Shown here piece after piece: positions 43,260 to 52,311 of a DNA stretch of 64,000 bases (position 1 is its first letter; each line of letters begins with the position of its first letter). The notes beneath the pieces are model-generated. The model did not search any database and had not been told where the DNA came from. It was given only the letters and a program-made list of their open reading frames with translations. The position numbers were made by a program, and so were the translations under genes. Origin of the DNA: Planctomycetaceae bacterium (GTDB taxonomy: Bacteria > Planctomycetota > Phycisphaerae > UBA1845 > UTPLA1); assembly GCA_006969385.1 (NCBI GenBank), contig CP030884.1, forward strand, positions 3,874,249 to 3,938,248, given 5' to 3'.

Positions 43260-44748
43260 CGCAGATCAAATCTTCACGCGTGACAGCCTTTTCCGCGATT
43301 TCAAAAGCGTCTTCGAGCGAGGTGGCGACCTGGGCCATGCGACCGGCCACTTCGGAGAACTTGGCGGCCAGATCGGCCGGGTCCATCGCACGCGGTGAAT
43401 TGATCTTGGTGAAGATAATCTTATCGGCACCGAGCTGAATCAGCTTCAACATGCCTTCGACGTCTTTGTCGGCACAGCAACCGAAGATCACGACCATCGA
43501 ATCGTACGGCACGTTTTGGCCGATCGCGCGCATCAGCGCTTCGATGCTGGCGGCGTTGTGCGCGCCGTCGCCCAAGACGCGGGGCTCTTCGCAGATCATT
43601 TCCATGCGACCGGGCAGGCTGACGTTGCGAAGACCGCTAACGCATTTTTCATCGTCGATGGCAACGCCTTGCTTGCGCAGCTCGTCAAGCACGCCGATGG
43701 CGACGCCGCAGTTGATGGCCTGATGCTCGCCGACCAGCGGCACGAGCAGATGATCGAAGTGGCACGTAGGCGTCGTTACGCAGATGCGGGCCTGCGGGCC
43801 GGCCTCGCGCGAGGCTTCAAAGCGATAGCTGTAGCGGATATCTTCGCCGGCGAACTTGATATCCGCCGAGCGGGCCTCCGCCGCTTCTTTGAGCACTTTT
43901 TTAACGCTATCTTCCTGTGGTGCAGAGACGATCGGCACGCCTTGTTTGAAGATGCCCGCCTTTTCGGCGGCGATCTTATCGAGCGTGTCACCGAGTTGGG
44001 CCATGTGATCGAGGCTAATGGCCGTGATCGCACAGACGATCGGGTTCACCAACGAGGTGGCATCGTAGCGACCGCCCAAGCCGGTCTCGAAGACGGTGAT
44101 GTCCACCTTCTCCTCCGCGAACCAAAGCATCGCGGCGGCGGTGAGGATTTCGAAGTAGGTCGGCTTTGCATCGCCGTAGGATTTGGATACCTCGGCGATT
44201 TTGGCAATCATCGCCGTGAATCGGGCCTTCGGAATCGGCTCGCCATTGAGGGCGATGCGTTCGCGCACGTCCATCACGTGCGGCGACGTGTACGTGCCGG
44301 TCTTGAGGCCGTTGTTGGCTAGCATCTCGGTCAGCATCGCGGCCGTGGAGCCCTTGCCCTTGGTGCCGGCGATGTGAACGGCTTTGAACTCGTTTTGCGG
44401 ATTGCCGAGGTCTTTTAACAACCGCGTGATACGGTCGAGCGTTTTCTGACCACGATCGCGACGGCGCGGCGGGCGGCGCTCGTAATTGGTTTGCGACGCC
44501 AAATAATCGAGCGCGGCGGTATAGGTTTTGATGCCTTTTTCACGCGGTTTTGACGACTTGGGGCTCGCGGCGGTGCGCCGAGAAACCTTGGTCTCCGTCG
44601 CTTTTTTCACCTTTTTGGTGCCACGCTTGGCAGCAGTGGTACGCGATTTAGCCGGCGATGATTTGGTTTTTGAGGTGGATTTTGAACCGCTGCGAGAGGT
44701 GCTGCGGGTGGATGACTTCTTTTTTGATTTGGTTTTTGCTTTTGCCAT
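43168..44748 (-). CDS. folC: Dihydrofolate/folylpolyglutamate synthase with basic N-terminal tail
   Basis: A 526-residue protein from ATG 44748; ATG 44760 and an earlier start at 44787 are also in frame. Residues about 1-72 are Lys/Ser/Thr-rich and disordered (KAKTKSKKKSSTRSTSRSGS), unlike usual FolC. The enzyme then begins (YTAALDYLASQTNYER), with the P-loop AGTKGKGSTAAMLTEML, SPHVMDVRERI, ETGLGGRYDATSLV, ITAISLDHMAQLGDT, AAEKAGIFKQGVPIV and DGAHNAASIEALM. It adds glutamate to folate. The tail may bind nucleic acid or an acidic partner. The last 30 codons overlap a convergent gene. Confidence 0.9.
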   Translation of the reverse strand: MAKAKTKSKKKSSTRSTSRSGSKSTSKTKSSPAKSRTTAAKRGTKKVKKATETKVSRRTAASPKSSKPREKGIKTYTAALDYLASQTNYERRPPRRRDRGQKTLDRITRLLKDLGNPQNEFKAVHIAGTKGKGSTAAMLTEMLANNGLKTGTYTSPHVMDVRERIALNGEPIPKARFTAMIAKIAEVSKSYGDAKPTYFEILTAAAMLWFAEEKVDITVFETGLGGRYDATSLVNPIVCAITAISLDHMAQLGDTLDKIAAEKAGIFKQGVPIVSAPQEDSVKKVLKEAAEARSADIKFAGEDIRYSYRFEASREAGPQARICVTTPTCHFDHLLVPLVGEHQAINCGVAIGVLDELRKQGVAIDDEKCVSGLRNVSLPGRMEMICEEPRVLGDGAHNAASIEALMRAIGQNVPYDSMVVIFGCCADKDVEGMLKLIQLGADKIIFTKINSPRAMDPADLAAKFSEVAGRMAQVATSLEDAFEIAEKAVTREDLICVTGSFYLVSEAKVLFADHPHRSMSTLVQTA

Positions 44749-45210
44749 TTGAAGTCTCATGGTAGCCAGCCGCAGATTACGATTCAATACTGGTGGAATT
44801 CGGCGGATTTGACTACGGGTGTGAAATTGGCCCTAAGTTGCGATGAAAGCAGGTGTTGCGGAAGAAAAAAAGCACTATCGCGATACCGAACATTAACAAA
44901 ACATGGCGATGTTGTCCACCCGGATTTCCTTTATTTTTCTCGGACCATCCGGTCAATCCTGCCGCTTTTATCCACGCGTTATCCACCATCACTCGAACGG
45001 CTGTGAACAACAGGCGATCACTCGCCGTTCTTGTACGTTTTAAAAGTCGCTTCGGTTCGACCTGTTCGGGGATGCAGCCGTATAAAATGCGGTTTCCGGC
45101 CGTCATGGGCGCGATGCTTTGGCGTGCACGATCGCGGCCCGGTTGTGTTCGATGCCGTCGATCACGTAATATGCTCCGGTTTAGTAGTTGCGTGAAAGGG
45201 ACTTCTACGC
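44749..45210. other. Intergenic gap, 462 bp, no gene seen
   Basis: This lies between folC and the bactofilin, which are divergent. Overlapping open frames of about 120-140 codons occur on both strands but have no recognisable domain and no good ribosome site. No repeat or RNA gene seen. Confidence 0.5.
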
Positions 45211-45705
45211 GTGAGTGATGCGCCGTCAACCAGGATCGTTCGCTGCTGCCACTGTCGGGGCATGATGCGCGTCGCCGCGCGGGCGTTGTCCGTTTTTTGT
45301 CCGCATTGCCAAAAGCGCGTAACGCTGGAGAGCCTGCGGATCGTCGGTTCCCACCCCGGTAAGACGCTGGCCACGTGCGGCGATATTTTTGTCGAGCCGG
45401 CCTCCCAACTAAACCTTGAGATTACGGCGAACAATGTGGTGGTGCGCGGTCGCGTTAACGGCGCGGTAAACGCCAACGGCCGATTGCAGGTGGCGTCGAC
45501 GGGGCGGGTATTCGGCAACGTGCGGGCGGCGCGAATAGTGGTTGAAGAGGGTGGCGTGATACAAGGGCGCTGTGAGATGACGCCGAGTTTTCCCGTTAAG
45601 AAGACTGAAGAAACCGAACGGCAGGAAACGGCACCGCCGGAACCGGAAGAGCTGGTGCCGGTCGATACCACACCGCGGCAAATCCGCCCGATCCATTTCG
45701 ATTGA
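45211..45705 (+). CDS. Zinc-ribbon bactofilin (polymer-forming protein)
   Basis: A 164-residue protein with a GTG start and GAAAGGG upstream. Residues 9-40 hold a zinc-ribbon-like CCHC...CPHC pair (RCCHCRGMMRV; FCPHCQKRV). Then follows a right-handed beta-helix typical of bactofilins: TCGDIFVEPASQLNLEITAN, VVVRGRVNGAVNANGRL, FGNVRAARIVVEEGGVIQG. The tail is Pro/Glu-rich. Bactofilins polymerise into cytoskeletal filaments at the membrane. The N-terminal zinc ribbon is an uncommon addition. Confidence 0.82.
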   Translation: MSDAPSTRIVRCCHCRGMMRVAARALSVFCPHCQKRVTLESLRIVGSHPGKTLATCGDIFVEPASQLNLEITANNVVVRGRVNGAVNANGRLQVASTGRVFGNVRAARIVVEEGGVIQGRCEMTPSFPVKKTEETERQETAPPEPEELVPVDTTPRQIRPIHFD

Positions 45706-45722
45706 TTAATTTTTTAAACAAT

Positions 45723-46520
45723 TTAGACAGATGTGTTGGAAATATCGCGGGCGTTTTTCGACCGTTTCGCATCTTTTTCGGCTTGTACCGGATCGTGGAA
45801 GCCGGTTTTTAGACAAATGAACGCGACGATTGCGCCGAACTTTTCTTTGTCGTAATGGTATTCATCGAGGCGGACCGTTTTTTCGGAGCCGTCCTGCTCG
45901 TAGTCGATATCGATCCAGCCTTTTTTGGTGAAATGGTCGTGTCGCAACGCTTTCATTTCGTCGAATGGAATCGGCCGACGATGTCGAATGGACAGGCCGT
46001 TCTCGCTTACTTCCGCATGCGATTTGGCCGCATAGATGATGAAGCAAACGATGCCCAAGCCGATGGCGGTGATGATTACCCCGAAGACCTTTTGCCAGAG
46101 AATGCTCGTTTCGGTTTGATTGCCGGGAATGGCTTCCGCCAACGCGAAGCGGTTGCGCTTGGTTTCGAACTCAAGCAACAGCGCGGGGCCGAAGTAATAA
46201 ATCGTCGTGCCACTTTCAAACGACGGTGGCCCGCCAAAGGTCTTATCCAGATAAGAGAGTTGTTCGTCGCGCGACTTGCCTTCGATTGCTTTACTAACTT
46301 CAGCAACCTTGTCGGTCGTAACGGCAGGATAGACGGTTGCCTTGGCTGCCTGGTCGCGCACCTCGGGGTCGAACTGCGTGGCAACGAATTCGTCAAAGTT
46401 CTTATTCGCGTAGCCAGTCAAACCGTCGTAGGCGAACCAGAGGCCCATGAACAAAAACATGCCTGCGAGGATGCCGTTCCTAACCAAGCGCTCGGTGCCG
46501 GGGCCACTGGAAACAGTCAT
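45723..46520 (-). CDS. Two-helix membrane protein, last gene of Gld-type operon
   Basis: A 265-residue protein started at ATG 46520 (AGAGGAAC upstream). Helices: GILAGMFLFMGLWFAYDGLT (about 16-35) and VFGVIITAIGLGIVCFIIYA (about 150-170). Between them is a soluble periplasmic domain (DEFVATQFDPEVRDQAAKAT). After the second helix comes a cytosolic PH-like domain (ENGLSIRHRRPIPFDEMKAL; HDHFTKKGWIDIDYE). It is 57 bp behind the DUF4340 gene. No family recognised. Confidence 0.75.
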   Translation of the reverse strand: MTVSSGPGTERLVRNGILAGMFLFMGLWFAYDGLTGYANKNFDEFVATQFDPEVRDQAAKATVYPAVTTDKVAEVSKAIEGKSRDEQLSYLDKTFGGPPSFESGTTIYYFGPALLLEFETKRNRFALAEAIPGNQTETSILWQKVFGVIITAIGLGIVCFIIYAAKSHAEVSENGLSIRHRRPIPFDEMKALRHDHFTKKGWIDIDYEQDGSEKTVRLDEYHYDKEKFGAIVAFICLKTGFHDPVQAEKDAKRSKNARDISNTSV

Positions 46521-46577
46521 GATTCGTCGTTCCTCTCGTTGTTGGCCCTGCAAGCGACCGACGTCATAAAGCGAAGG

Positions 46578-48806
46578 CTATTTCTTGAAATCGGCGGCCG
46601 ACTTGTTGAACTGCGATACGGTGGTGCCCAACAAAACGAACGCACGCTGTGGGTTTTCGGCAATGCGGGCATAGCGATCCGCGGCGTTCGGACCGCGGTC
46701 GGCAATTTCGAGCGTGCGCGTGTTGCCATCCGTAAGTTTGACGGTCACGCGGCGCCAGGGTTGATCCAGACCGAGCGCTTCGATCTCGGCATCATCGTAG
46801 CTCACGTAGCGTTCGCAATTCAGCGCGGCCAACGCTTCGATCGTTGGCGTAAGCATAGGTGTCGCGACTTCAAACGTGGGCTCGTCGAGAAGCTTCCACG
46901 CGCCGTCATCGCTGCCGGAACGTTCAAATGTAATATCGGCATCGCCGGAGAAACCGATGGAGACGACATCGGCCGCGGCGAAATCGAAGATGGCCGTCGT
47001 GAGAAATTCTTTATCGAGTTCGCTGATCGTGCGTTCTTCCAGCTCGTAAATAAACGCGCCGTCATCCGTCAAAAGGTAGCGGCTACCACCTTGACGCACG
47101 GCGGTGAAGGCGATCGTTTCGCCGTCGGCTTCCGGTGTGCCAGTCAGGTTGATGACCATCGAATACTGCGGTGCATCGAGGCCGAATGCTCCGAGATCGT
47201 CGGCGCGACCGACAACGCGCATGGCCGTGAGATTCGCGAATGACGCGAGCATGGCTTCGATATTGGCCTTATTGCCGTCGCCGGTAATTGGGGCCGTCAT
47301 TTGCCAACGATCGTCTTGCTTGGTCAGCGTGAGTTGCGTGTTGCCGCGACGCAGGTCGAATGACGACACGGCGCTCGCGTCAAAGCTGAGCACGGCCCGA
47401 CTGTTGAATGAAATCGGATCGACCAGAATCTTGTTTGCTTCGGCCACGGGCACGACCGCGACGGTTTCGTCGGACGCGTTTTGAATATAGACGCCTGTCT
47501 TACTCGGTGTTTCCGCGCCGATCAGAATCGTGGTGGTGCCTTGGCTGCCCAGATTGAGGTCGATCGTCGCACGGGGCGAGCCTAGACCGTGCTTTGGCAG
47601 CGTGCCGTCTTCGAAACCTTCGGCCTTGATATTCTTCAACACGCGCAGGAAGTCATCCACGGCGCTGCGTTCGGCAAAGACCGGATCGGTCGTGTCTTCA
47701 CCGATGGCCCAGTCGGAGCCGTTGCGCTGTAAGACAATCGAGTCGCCGGGCGTGGTGTACTCGATGCGCGAAACCAACGGTTGGTTGAACTGCACCACGC
47801 GTTTATCGCGCAGGTCGTTGGCGCTGGGGGCGAGATTCTTGAAGGTGGATTCGCTGACTTGAAAAACAGTCACGAGGTCTGAAGTATCGTCTGAGACGAG
47901 ATGGGCAAAGACGTTGTTCTCGACTTTGGCACCGATGGCTAAGGTGATCGTACGTTCCTTCGTCGTGGGCGGACCAGCATCATCCGCGTTGTCGTCAGCG
48001 CTCGATTTTTCCTCTTCTTGGATGGTCGCTTTGACGGTTAGGCGAGGCGGGGCCAGACCATAGGGGCGGAGCGTGGCGGGGTTGTCTTCGATAAAGTCCA
48101 CGACAAATAAGTTGGCCAATGCCGACGCCGCGCGGTTAAGCGTCGGCAAATCGGCGCGGGCGCGGAAGGGGGCTTCGATGTTCCAACCGCCATCTTCTTT
48201 AACGGCGAGATAGTTGATCTCGCCGGATACTTCTAACCGAACGATATCGGCGGCGCGGAAGTTCATCAGGCGCTTGCTGCGATATTCGGGCAGCTTTTTG
48301 TCGAACTGTTGATGTACATCGCCCTTAACGAGATAGACAGCGTCGGAGCCGACCTTTTTGATGTATGTCTTGTCGGACAGTTGTTGTCGCGCACCGATCT
48401 TTAGCAGGTGCGTGTTATCCTCGTTGTCGGTCAACTTGACGACGGCGAGCGGCGCATCGAGCGACGTCAGATCGTTACCGGGCGGGTCGTCTTTCGGGCC
48501 GTAGGCTTTGTCGTATTGGAGGTCGAGAATCTTGCGGACGTCGGATTCGACTTGGCTGCCCTGTGCGGCGGTCGCGATCGGCGCCGTCATCCTCCAATCG
48601 TTATCATTAACCCGCGCGAACGCGCGGGCCGGTTCTGAATCGAGTTTGATTTCGTACGCCTTAATGTCGTTGAATGTCAGGTCGATCAACTTACGCGATT
48701 GGGCGACGTTTTGATTGCCTTGCTCGCCGCTACTTTGCAGGAAGTAAAGACCACCGACGGCGGCCAGCAGACAAATCAGCAGGATGATGGTTGTTTTGGC
48801 GTTCAT
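46578..48806 (-). CDS. DUF4340 membrane-anchored protein
   Basis: A 742-residue protein. The N-terminal anchor (TIILLICLLAAVGGLYFLQS) is followed by repeated DUF4340-type beta domains, for example LIDLTFNDIKAYEIKL, WRMTAPIATAA, LLKIGARQQLSDKTYI and VYLVKGDVHQQFDKKLPEYR. Similar modules recur near residues 330-560. DUF4340 proteins regularly follow GldG-type genes in planctomycetes and bacteroidetes; the role is presumed to be a periplasmic partner of the ABC complex. Confidence 0.85.
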   Translation of the reverse strand: MNAKTTIILLICLLAAVGGLYFLQSSGEQGNQNVAQSRKLIDLTFNDIKAYEIKLDSEPARAFARVNDNDWRMTAPIATAAQGSQVESDVRKILDLQYDKAYGPKDDPPGNDLTSLDAPLAVVKLTDNEDNTHLLKIGARQQLSDKTYIKKVGSDAVYLVKGDVHQQFDKKLPEYRSKRLMNFRAADIVRLEVSGEINYLAVKEDGGWNIEAPFRARADLPTLNRAASALANLFVVDFIEDNPATLRPYGLAPPRLTVKATIQEEEKSSADDNADDAGPPTTKERTITLAIGAKVENNVFAHLVSDDTSDLVTVFQVSESTFKNLAPSANDLRDKRVVQFNQPLVSRIEYTTPGDSIVLQRNGSDWAIGEDTTDPVFAERSAVDDFLRVLKNIKAEGFEDGTLPKHGLGSPRATIDLNLGSQGTTTILIGAETPSKTGVYIQNASDETVAVVPVAEANKILVDPISFNSRAVLSFDASAVSSFDLRRGNTQLTLTKQDDRWQMTAPITGDGNKANIEAMLASFANLTAMRVVGRADDLGAFGLDAPQYSMVINLTGTPEADGETIAFTAVRQGGSRYLLTDDGAFIYELEERTISELDKEFLTTAIFDFAAADVVSIGFSGDADITFERSGSDDGAWKLLDEPTFEVATPMLTPTIEALAALNCERYVSYDDAEIEALGLDQPWRRVTVKLTDGNTRTLEIADRGPNAADRYARIAENPQRAFVLLGTTVSQFNKSAADFKK

Positions 48807-48856
48807 TGGATTGCGTCACTCCAATACTTGGAAATAACGTTTGGGGTTCGGTTGAG

Positions 48857-51601
48857 TTAACGACGCCGCATGAACCAGAGGAACAAGCCCGGTGCGAGCA
48901 CGACGGCAGGCCAGATGGCCCAGAAAAACGCCTGAATGTAACCGCGCGAGCCGGTCGGAATGCGTTCGATGCGCGGCACGGGAACGGGCCCGCGACCGAT
49001 CAATTCGGGCGTATCGTTGAGCCAGTAGATGCTGTTGAGCAGCAAGTCGAGATTCTCCAAGGGTTCCGATTCGGAGCGGAATTGTTCGAGGCTGACGGGC
49101 ACCTTGTTATTGAGATATTGATCGGCGAAACATGCCGCCAAGCCGGCGACGATCACGCGCGTGGTGCGGTCGTCGCTGGCGGGTTTTTCGCAAGCCACCA
49201 TCAACTTGAACGGACCGCGCTGCAGCGGACGACCGAGATTCAAGGCACCGTCGCCACGACTGCTGTTAACTTCGTTGGCGATCTGGATGAACGAGTCAAT
49301 ATCGGCGGAGATGTACTCCTCGCGATCGGGAATTTCCAGCAATGTTGTATGTGTGGTGTCCGATGTGGCCGGTTGCGTCGTGGCGTCGTCGTTTGTGGTG
49401 GTTTCACTGTCGTCAAGCACCAAGACTGGCGCGGCGGAATCGGCCAGCGAGCGCGTGCCTTGCATGGGGCTGGTCACCGGGTGATCAGCGTAACCGATGA
49501 GCGGCATGTAGCTGAAGCGCAAGGCATTGATGAAAAACGCATTGGCCGTGCGCGGGTCGGGCGTGACGTTCATTACGCGTACGCCGTTGTCGATGCGTAC
49601 GTTAAACGTCGATTCGAGTAACGGGTTGTAACCGTAGGGCGATGCCATCAGGCCGCGACCGAACGGCGCGTTGGTGATGGTCCATGACGCGAGGAATATA
49701 CCGCGGCCACCGTCGTCGAGAATTTTTTGAACGATCTCACGCTCGGCATCGCCAAACATCGGCGAGGGTTGCTGTTGCCGATTGAACGGATTCGGCGGTT
49801 GCGGCGGCGCGGGTGGTAGAAAGATGTGGATCGTATCCAGATCGTTATCGATTTCGGGTGGGTCTTTACTTTCCGCGAGGTTCCATTGCTCGACGTTGAA
49901 GTTCGCGTCTTCGAGCGTCGTCGTTACCTTCGAAAGACTTGCCAGCGGCAAGCTGCTGCGCGCGGGCGGTGGTGAGAAGGGCGACTGTTGCTGCGGCGCT
50001 GCGGGCTCGTAGGCGACGAGCACGACGTTGGCGAAGGCCTTGTCCGACGTTATGGACAAGATGTTGCTGCAAAGCGCGCTATCGCCGTTGAAGGTGCGTT
50101 CGGTTTCGGCTGGGTCGTCATCTTGCAATCCGGGGATTGCCGGACGCGCGGGCCAAATGGTCTCGAAGCCGACGACGCGCAATTGATCGCCGCATTCGAT
50201 GACGACGGCGTTATCGTCTTTCAACTGATCGGCAACGTCTGCGAGCTTGAGTTCGGGCAGGTCTTCGAACTTGGCTTTGACTTGATTCAAGTCATCCACC
50301 AACTTGCCGAAGAGGCCGCCTTCGCGCGAGTCTTGCAACAAACTACCCGATGCGGGATCGACCGACGAAAGGCTATCGGCGAGGCCGGCCAAAATGTTGG
50401 TGCAGTCTTGTACGTAGCCTTCGAGCGCGTCGACATTGCGTCGCGCTTTGGTCAGCGCGAGGGCGAGATCATCCTTCTGCCCCGAATCGATCACGCCTAA
50501 GACTTCGAGGCGAATCTTGGAAAGGCTGCGGCCCATATCTTGTAGGATGCCGGCAACTTCTACTTGCATCATCACATCTTGCGAGAATACACGGCTGGGC
50601 ACTTGCGTCGTCCAGTTCTCGTGTTCCTGCACGATTGGGAACGCCGTAGAGAAGCGGTCCACGCGCGCGACCAAATCTTCCAATGCCGCGCCGGTGGTGA
50701 TGCACGCGTCGGCATAACCCTTCAATGCTTTCTTCACGTCGGAAGGCGGATCGCTACCGGCGGGGCCGACTTGTGCACGCAGGTTGTTGATAACATCACG
50801 CAAGTCCGTCGACACACCGCGTAGCAATGCGATGTATTCCGAATCGGGTTTGCTGGTCTCACTGGCGAGTTGCGTGAGGCGGCCCATTAGATCGGATATC
50901 TGACTAAAGCCGCCCGCCAGCGTTTCGACGGTGCCTTGCGCGCGGGTGACGGCTTCACCGTACTTCGGGATGCCGGTCTTGGGCGTCAGTTCGGCGATTT
51001 CTTCCGCGGCCTCCTGCGACGCTTCTTTCAACTTGTCTAAGGCGAGGCTGACTTGGGTGAACAGCGGGAAACCGCCCAACCAGCTTTCGTTATTCGCCAG
51101 AATGGCCTGTGCTTCGGTGTAACGCGTAACCAAGTCCGCCTCGGCACGACCGCGCACGCGCTCGAAATCTTCCAACGCAATCTTATGAGCATCGGCTTCG
51201 CTGCTGAGATTCTTATTGATCTCGGCGACGAGCGATTCGCGTTGGCGATCGCTGGTGACGTGTTGATAAGAAACCTTGCCAGAGAAACGGCTGAGTTCGG
51301 CGCAGTAATCCAGCATGCGCGCGATGCGCTCTTGCTGGGCCTTGTCGCCTTCATCGGGTTCGTACAGCAGCGAGAGCTTGACGTCTTTCTCCAGACTGCC
51401 GAGCACGTTCTTGGTGCGATCGCTTAGGCCGTAGTTGCCGACGCTGGCGAGGTCGCTGCGATAGGACTTGATCGATGCGATCAGGTTGACCGCAATCAAG
51501 AGGCCGACGGCCAAAACGACCGACAGCAACACGTTGGCGCCAATGGCAAAGCGCTGAGAAGAACCGACGTTGGTGGCGCGATTGGAATCTTTTACCGCCA
51601 T
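48857..51601 (-). CDS. GldG-like ABC-associated protein
   Basis: A 914-residue protein. I start it at ATG 51601 (MAVKDSNRATNVGSSQRFA), overlapping the permease stop by 10 bp. The first helix (IGANVLLSVVLAVGLLIAVN) and a last helix (FFWAIWPAVVLAPGLFLWFM, then RRR) frame a large periplasmic part. That part has GldG/ABC_transp_aux features (VKLSLLYEPDEGDKAQQERI; KVSYQHVTSDRQR; ILDDGGRGIFLASWT) plus a long coiled-coil insertion (about 180-500) unusual for the family. It should work with the ATPase and permease encoded just upstream. Confidence 0.85.
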   Translation of the reverse strand: MAVKDSNRATNVGSSQRFAIGANVLLSVVLAVGLLIAVNLIASIKSYRSDLASVGNYGLSDRTKNVLGSLEKDVKLSLLYEPDEGDKAQQERIARMLDYCAELSRFSGKVSYQHVTSDRQRESLVAEINKNLSSEADAHKIALEDFERVRGRAEADLVTRYTEAQAILANNESWLGGFPLFTQVSLALDKLKEASQEAAEEIAELTPKTGIPKYGEAVTRAQGTVETLAGGFSQISDLMGRLTQLASETSKPDSEYIALLRGVSTDLRDVINNLRAQVGPAGSDPPSDVKKALKGYADACITTGAALEDLVARVDRFSTAFPIVQEHENWTTQVPSRVFSQDVMMQVEVAGILQDMGRSLSKIRLEVLGVIDSGQKDDLALALTKARRNVDALEGYVQDCTNILAGLADSLSSVDPASGSLLQDSREGGLFGKLVDDLNQVKAKFEDLPELKLADVADQLKDDNAVVIECGDQLRVVGFETIWPARPAIPGLQDDDPAETERTFNGDSALCSNILSITSDKAFANVVLVAYEPAAPQQQSPFSPPPARSSLPLASLSKVTTTLEDANFNVEQWNLAESKDPPEIDNDLDTIHIFLPPAPPQPPNPFNRQQQPSPMFGDAEREIVQKILDDGGRGIFLASWTITNAPFGRGLMASPYGYNPLLESTFNVRIDNGVRVMNVTPDPRTANAFFINALRFSYMPLIGYADHPVTSPMQGTRSLADSAAPVLVLDDSETTTNDDATTQPATSDTTHTTLLEIPDREEYISADIDSFIQIANEVNSSRGDGALNLGRPLQRGPFKLMVACEKPASDDRTTRVIVAGLAACFADQYLNNKVPVSLEQFRSESEPLENLDLLLNSIYWLNDTPELIGRGPVPVPRIERIPTGSRGYIQAFFWAIWPAVVLAPGLFLWFMRRR

Positions 51602-52311
51602 CGTTTGGACTCCATGACTTTGACGCACAAGAACAAAAAGAAGGCGGTCGAGCTTACGAAAAACACGATCGCCTTGGTATCGAAGATGCCCTTGGAGAAG
51701 TCTTTGAAGTGGTGCAGGATGTTGATGTAGCTCAGCGTGTTGCGCCAAGCGCCGCCTTGGATCATGGCGAGATAATCGACGGCATACGAGAACAACGCGA
51801 GGATCGCAATGGCCAGTACGGCGGCGATGAGTTGATGCCGCGTGAGGCTGCTCGCGAAAAGGCCAACGCTGGCATACAGCGCGCCGAGCAATAGTAGACC
51901 GAGATAACCGTAGGCGGTTGCGAGTAGGTCGGGCTTGCTGAACATCGCTAACGCGACGACGTACACGAGCGTGGACAAGATCAACGCAACGTAGAACAAA
52001 AACGTGCCGAAGAATTTGCCCAGCACGACCTCCGCATCACTGACCGGAGCCGTCATGAGCGTTTCGACGGTGCCCGAAGCGTATTCGTCGGAGATCATGC
52101 GCATGGTGATCAGCGGCAACGCCAGGATCAGCAGCCACGACATATGATCGAAGAGCGGCCGCATGGTGGCTTCGCCGCCTTCGGTTAACGTTTCAAACGT
52201 GAAAAGCATGCCGGTGACCAACAGGAACAGCACGCCCACGACGTAGGCGATGAACGACAAGAAGATTGCCGCTAGTTCCCGCTCGGTCAGTGCTTTAATG
52301 CGATCGATCAT
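51592..52311 (-). CDS. ABC-2 type permease (GldF-like)
   Basis: A 239-residue protein with six predicted helices. Family blocks are ELAAIFLSFIAYVVGVLFLL, LLILALPLITMRMISDEYAS, GTVETLMTAPVSDAEVVLGK and FVSSTAFFLFLCVKVMESKR. This matches the GldF subunit. Its ATG overlaps the stop of the ATPase gene by 4 bp (ATGA) and its stop overlaps the start of the GldG-like gene, so translation is coupled. Confidence 0.88.
   Translation of the reverse strand: MIDRIKALTERELAAIFLSFIAYVVGVLFLLVTGMLFTFETLTEGGEATMRPLFDHMSWLLILALPLITMRMISDEYASGTVETLMTAPVSDAEVVLGKFFGTFLFYVALILSTLVYVVALAMFSKPDLLATAYGYLGLLLLGALYASVGLFASSLTRHQLIAAVLAIAILALFSYAVDYLAMIQGGAWRNTLSYINILHHFKDFSKGIFDTKAIVFFVSSTAFFLFLCVKVMESKRWR

Noticed and set aside
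44813..45229. Overlapping frames on both strands before the bactofilin
   Set aside because: Composition is unlike the neighbours and there is no domain; the region is more likely promoter DNA.
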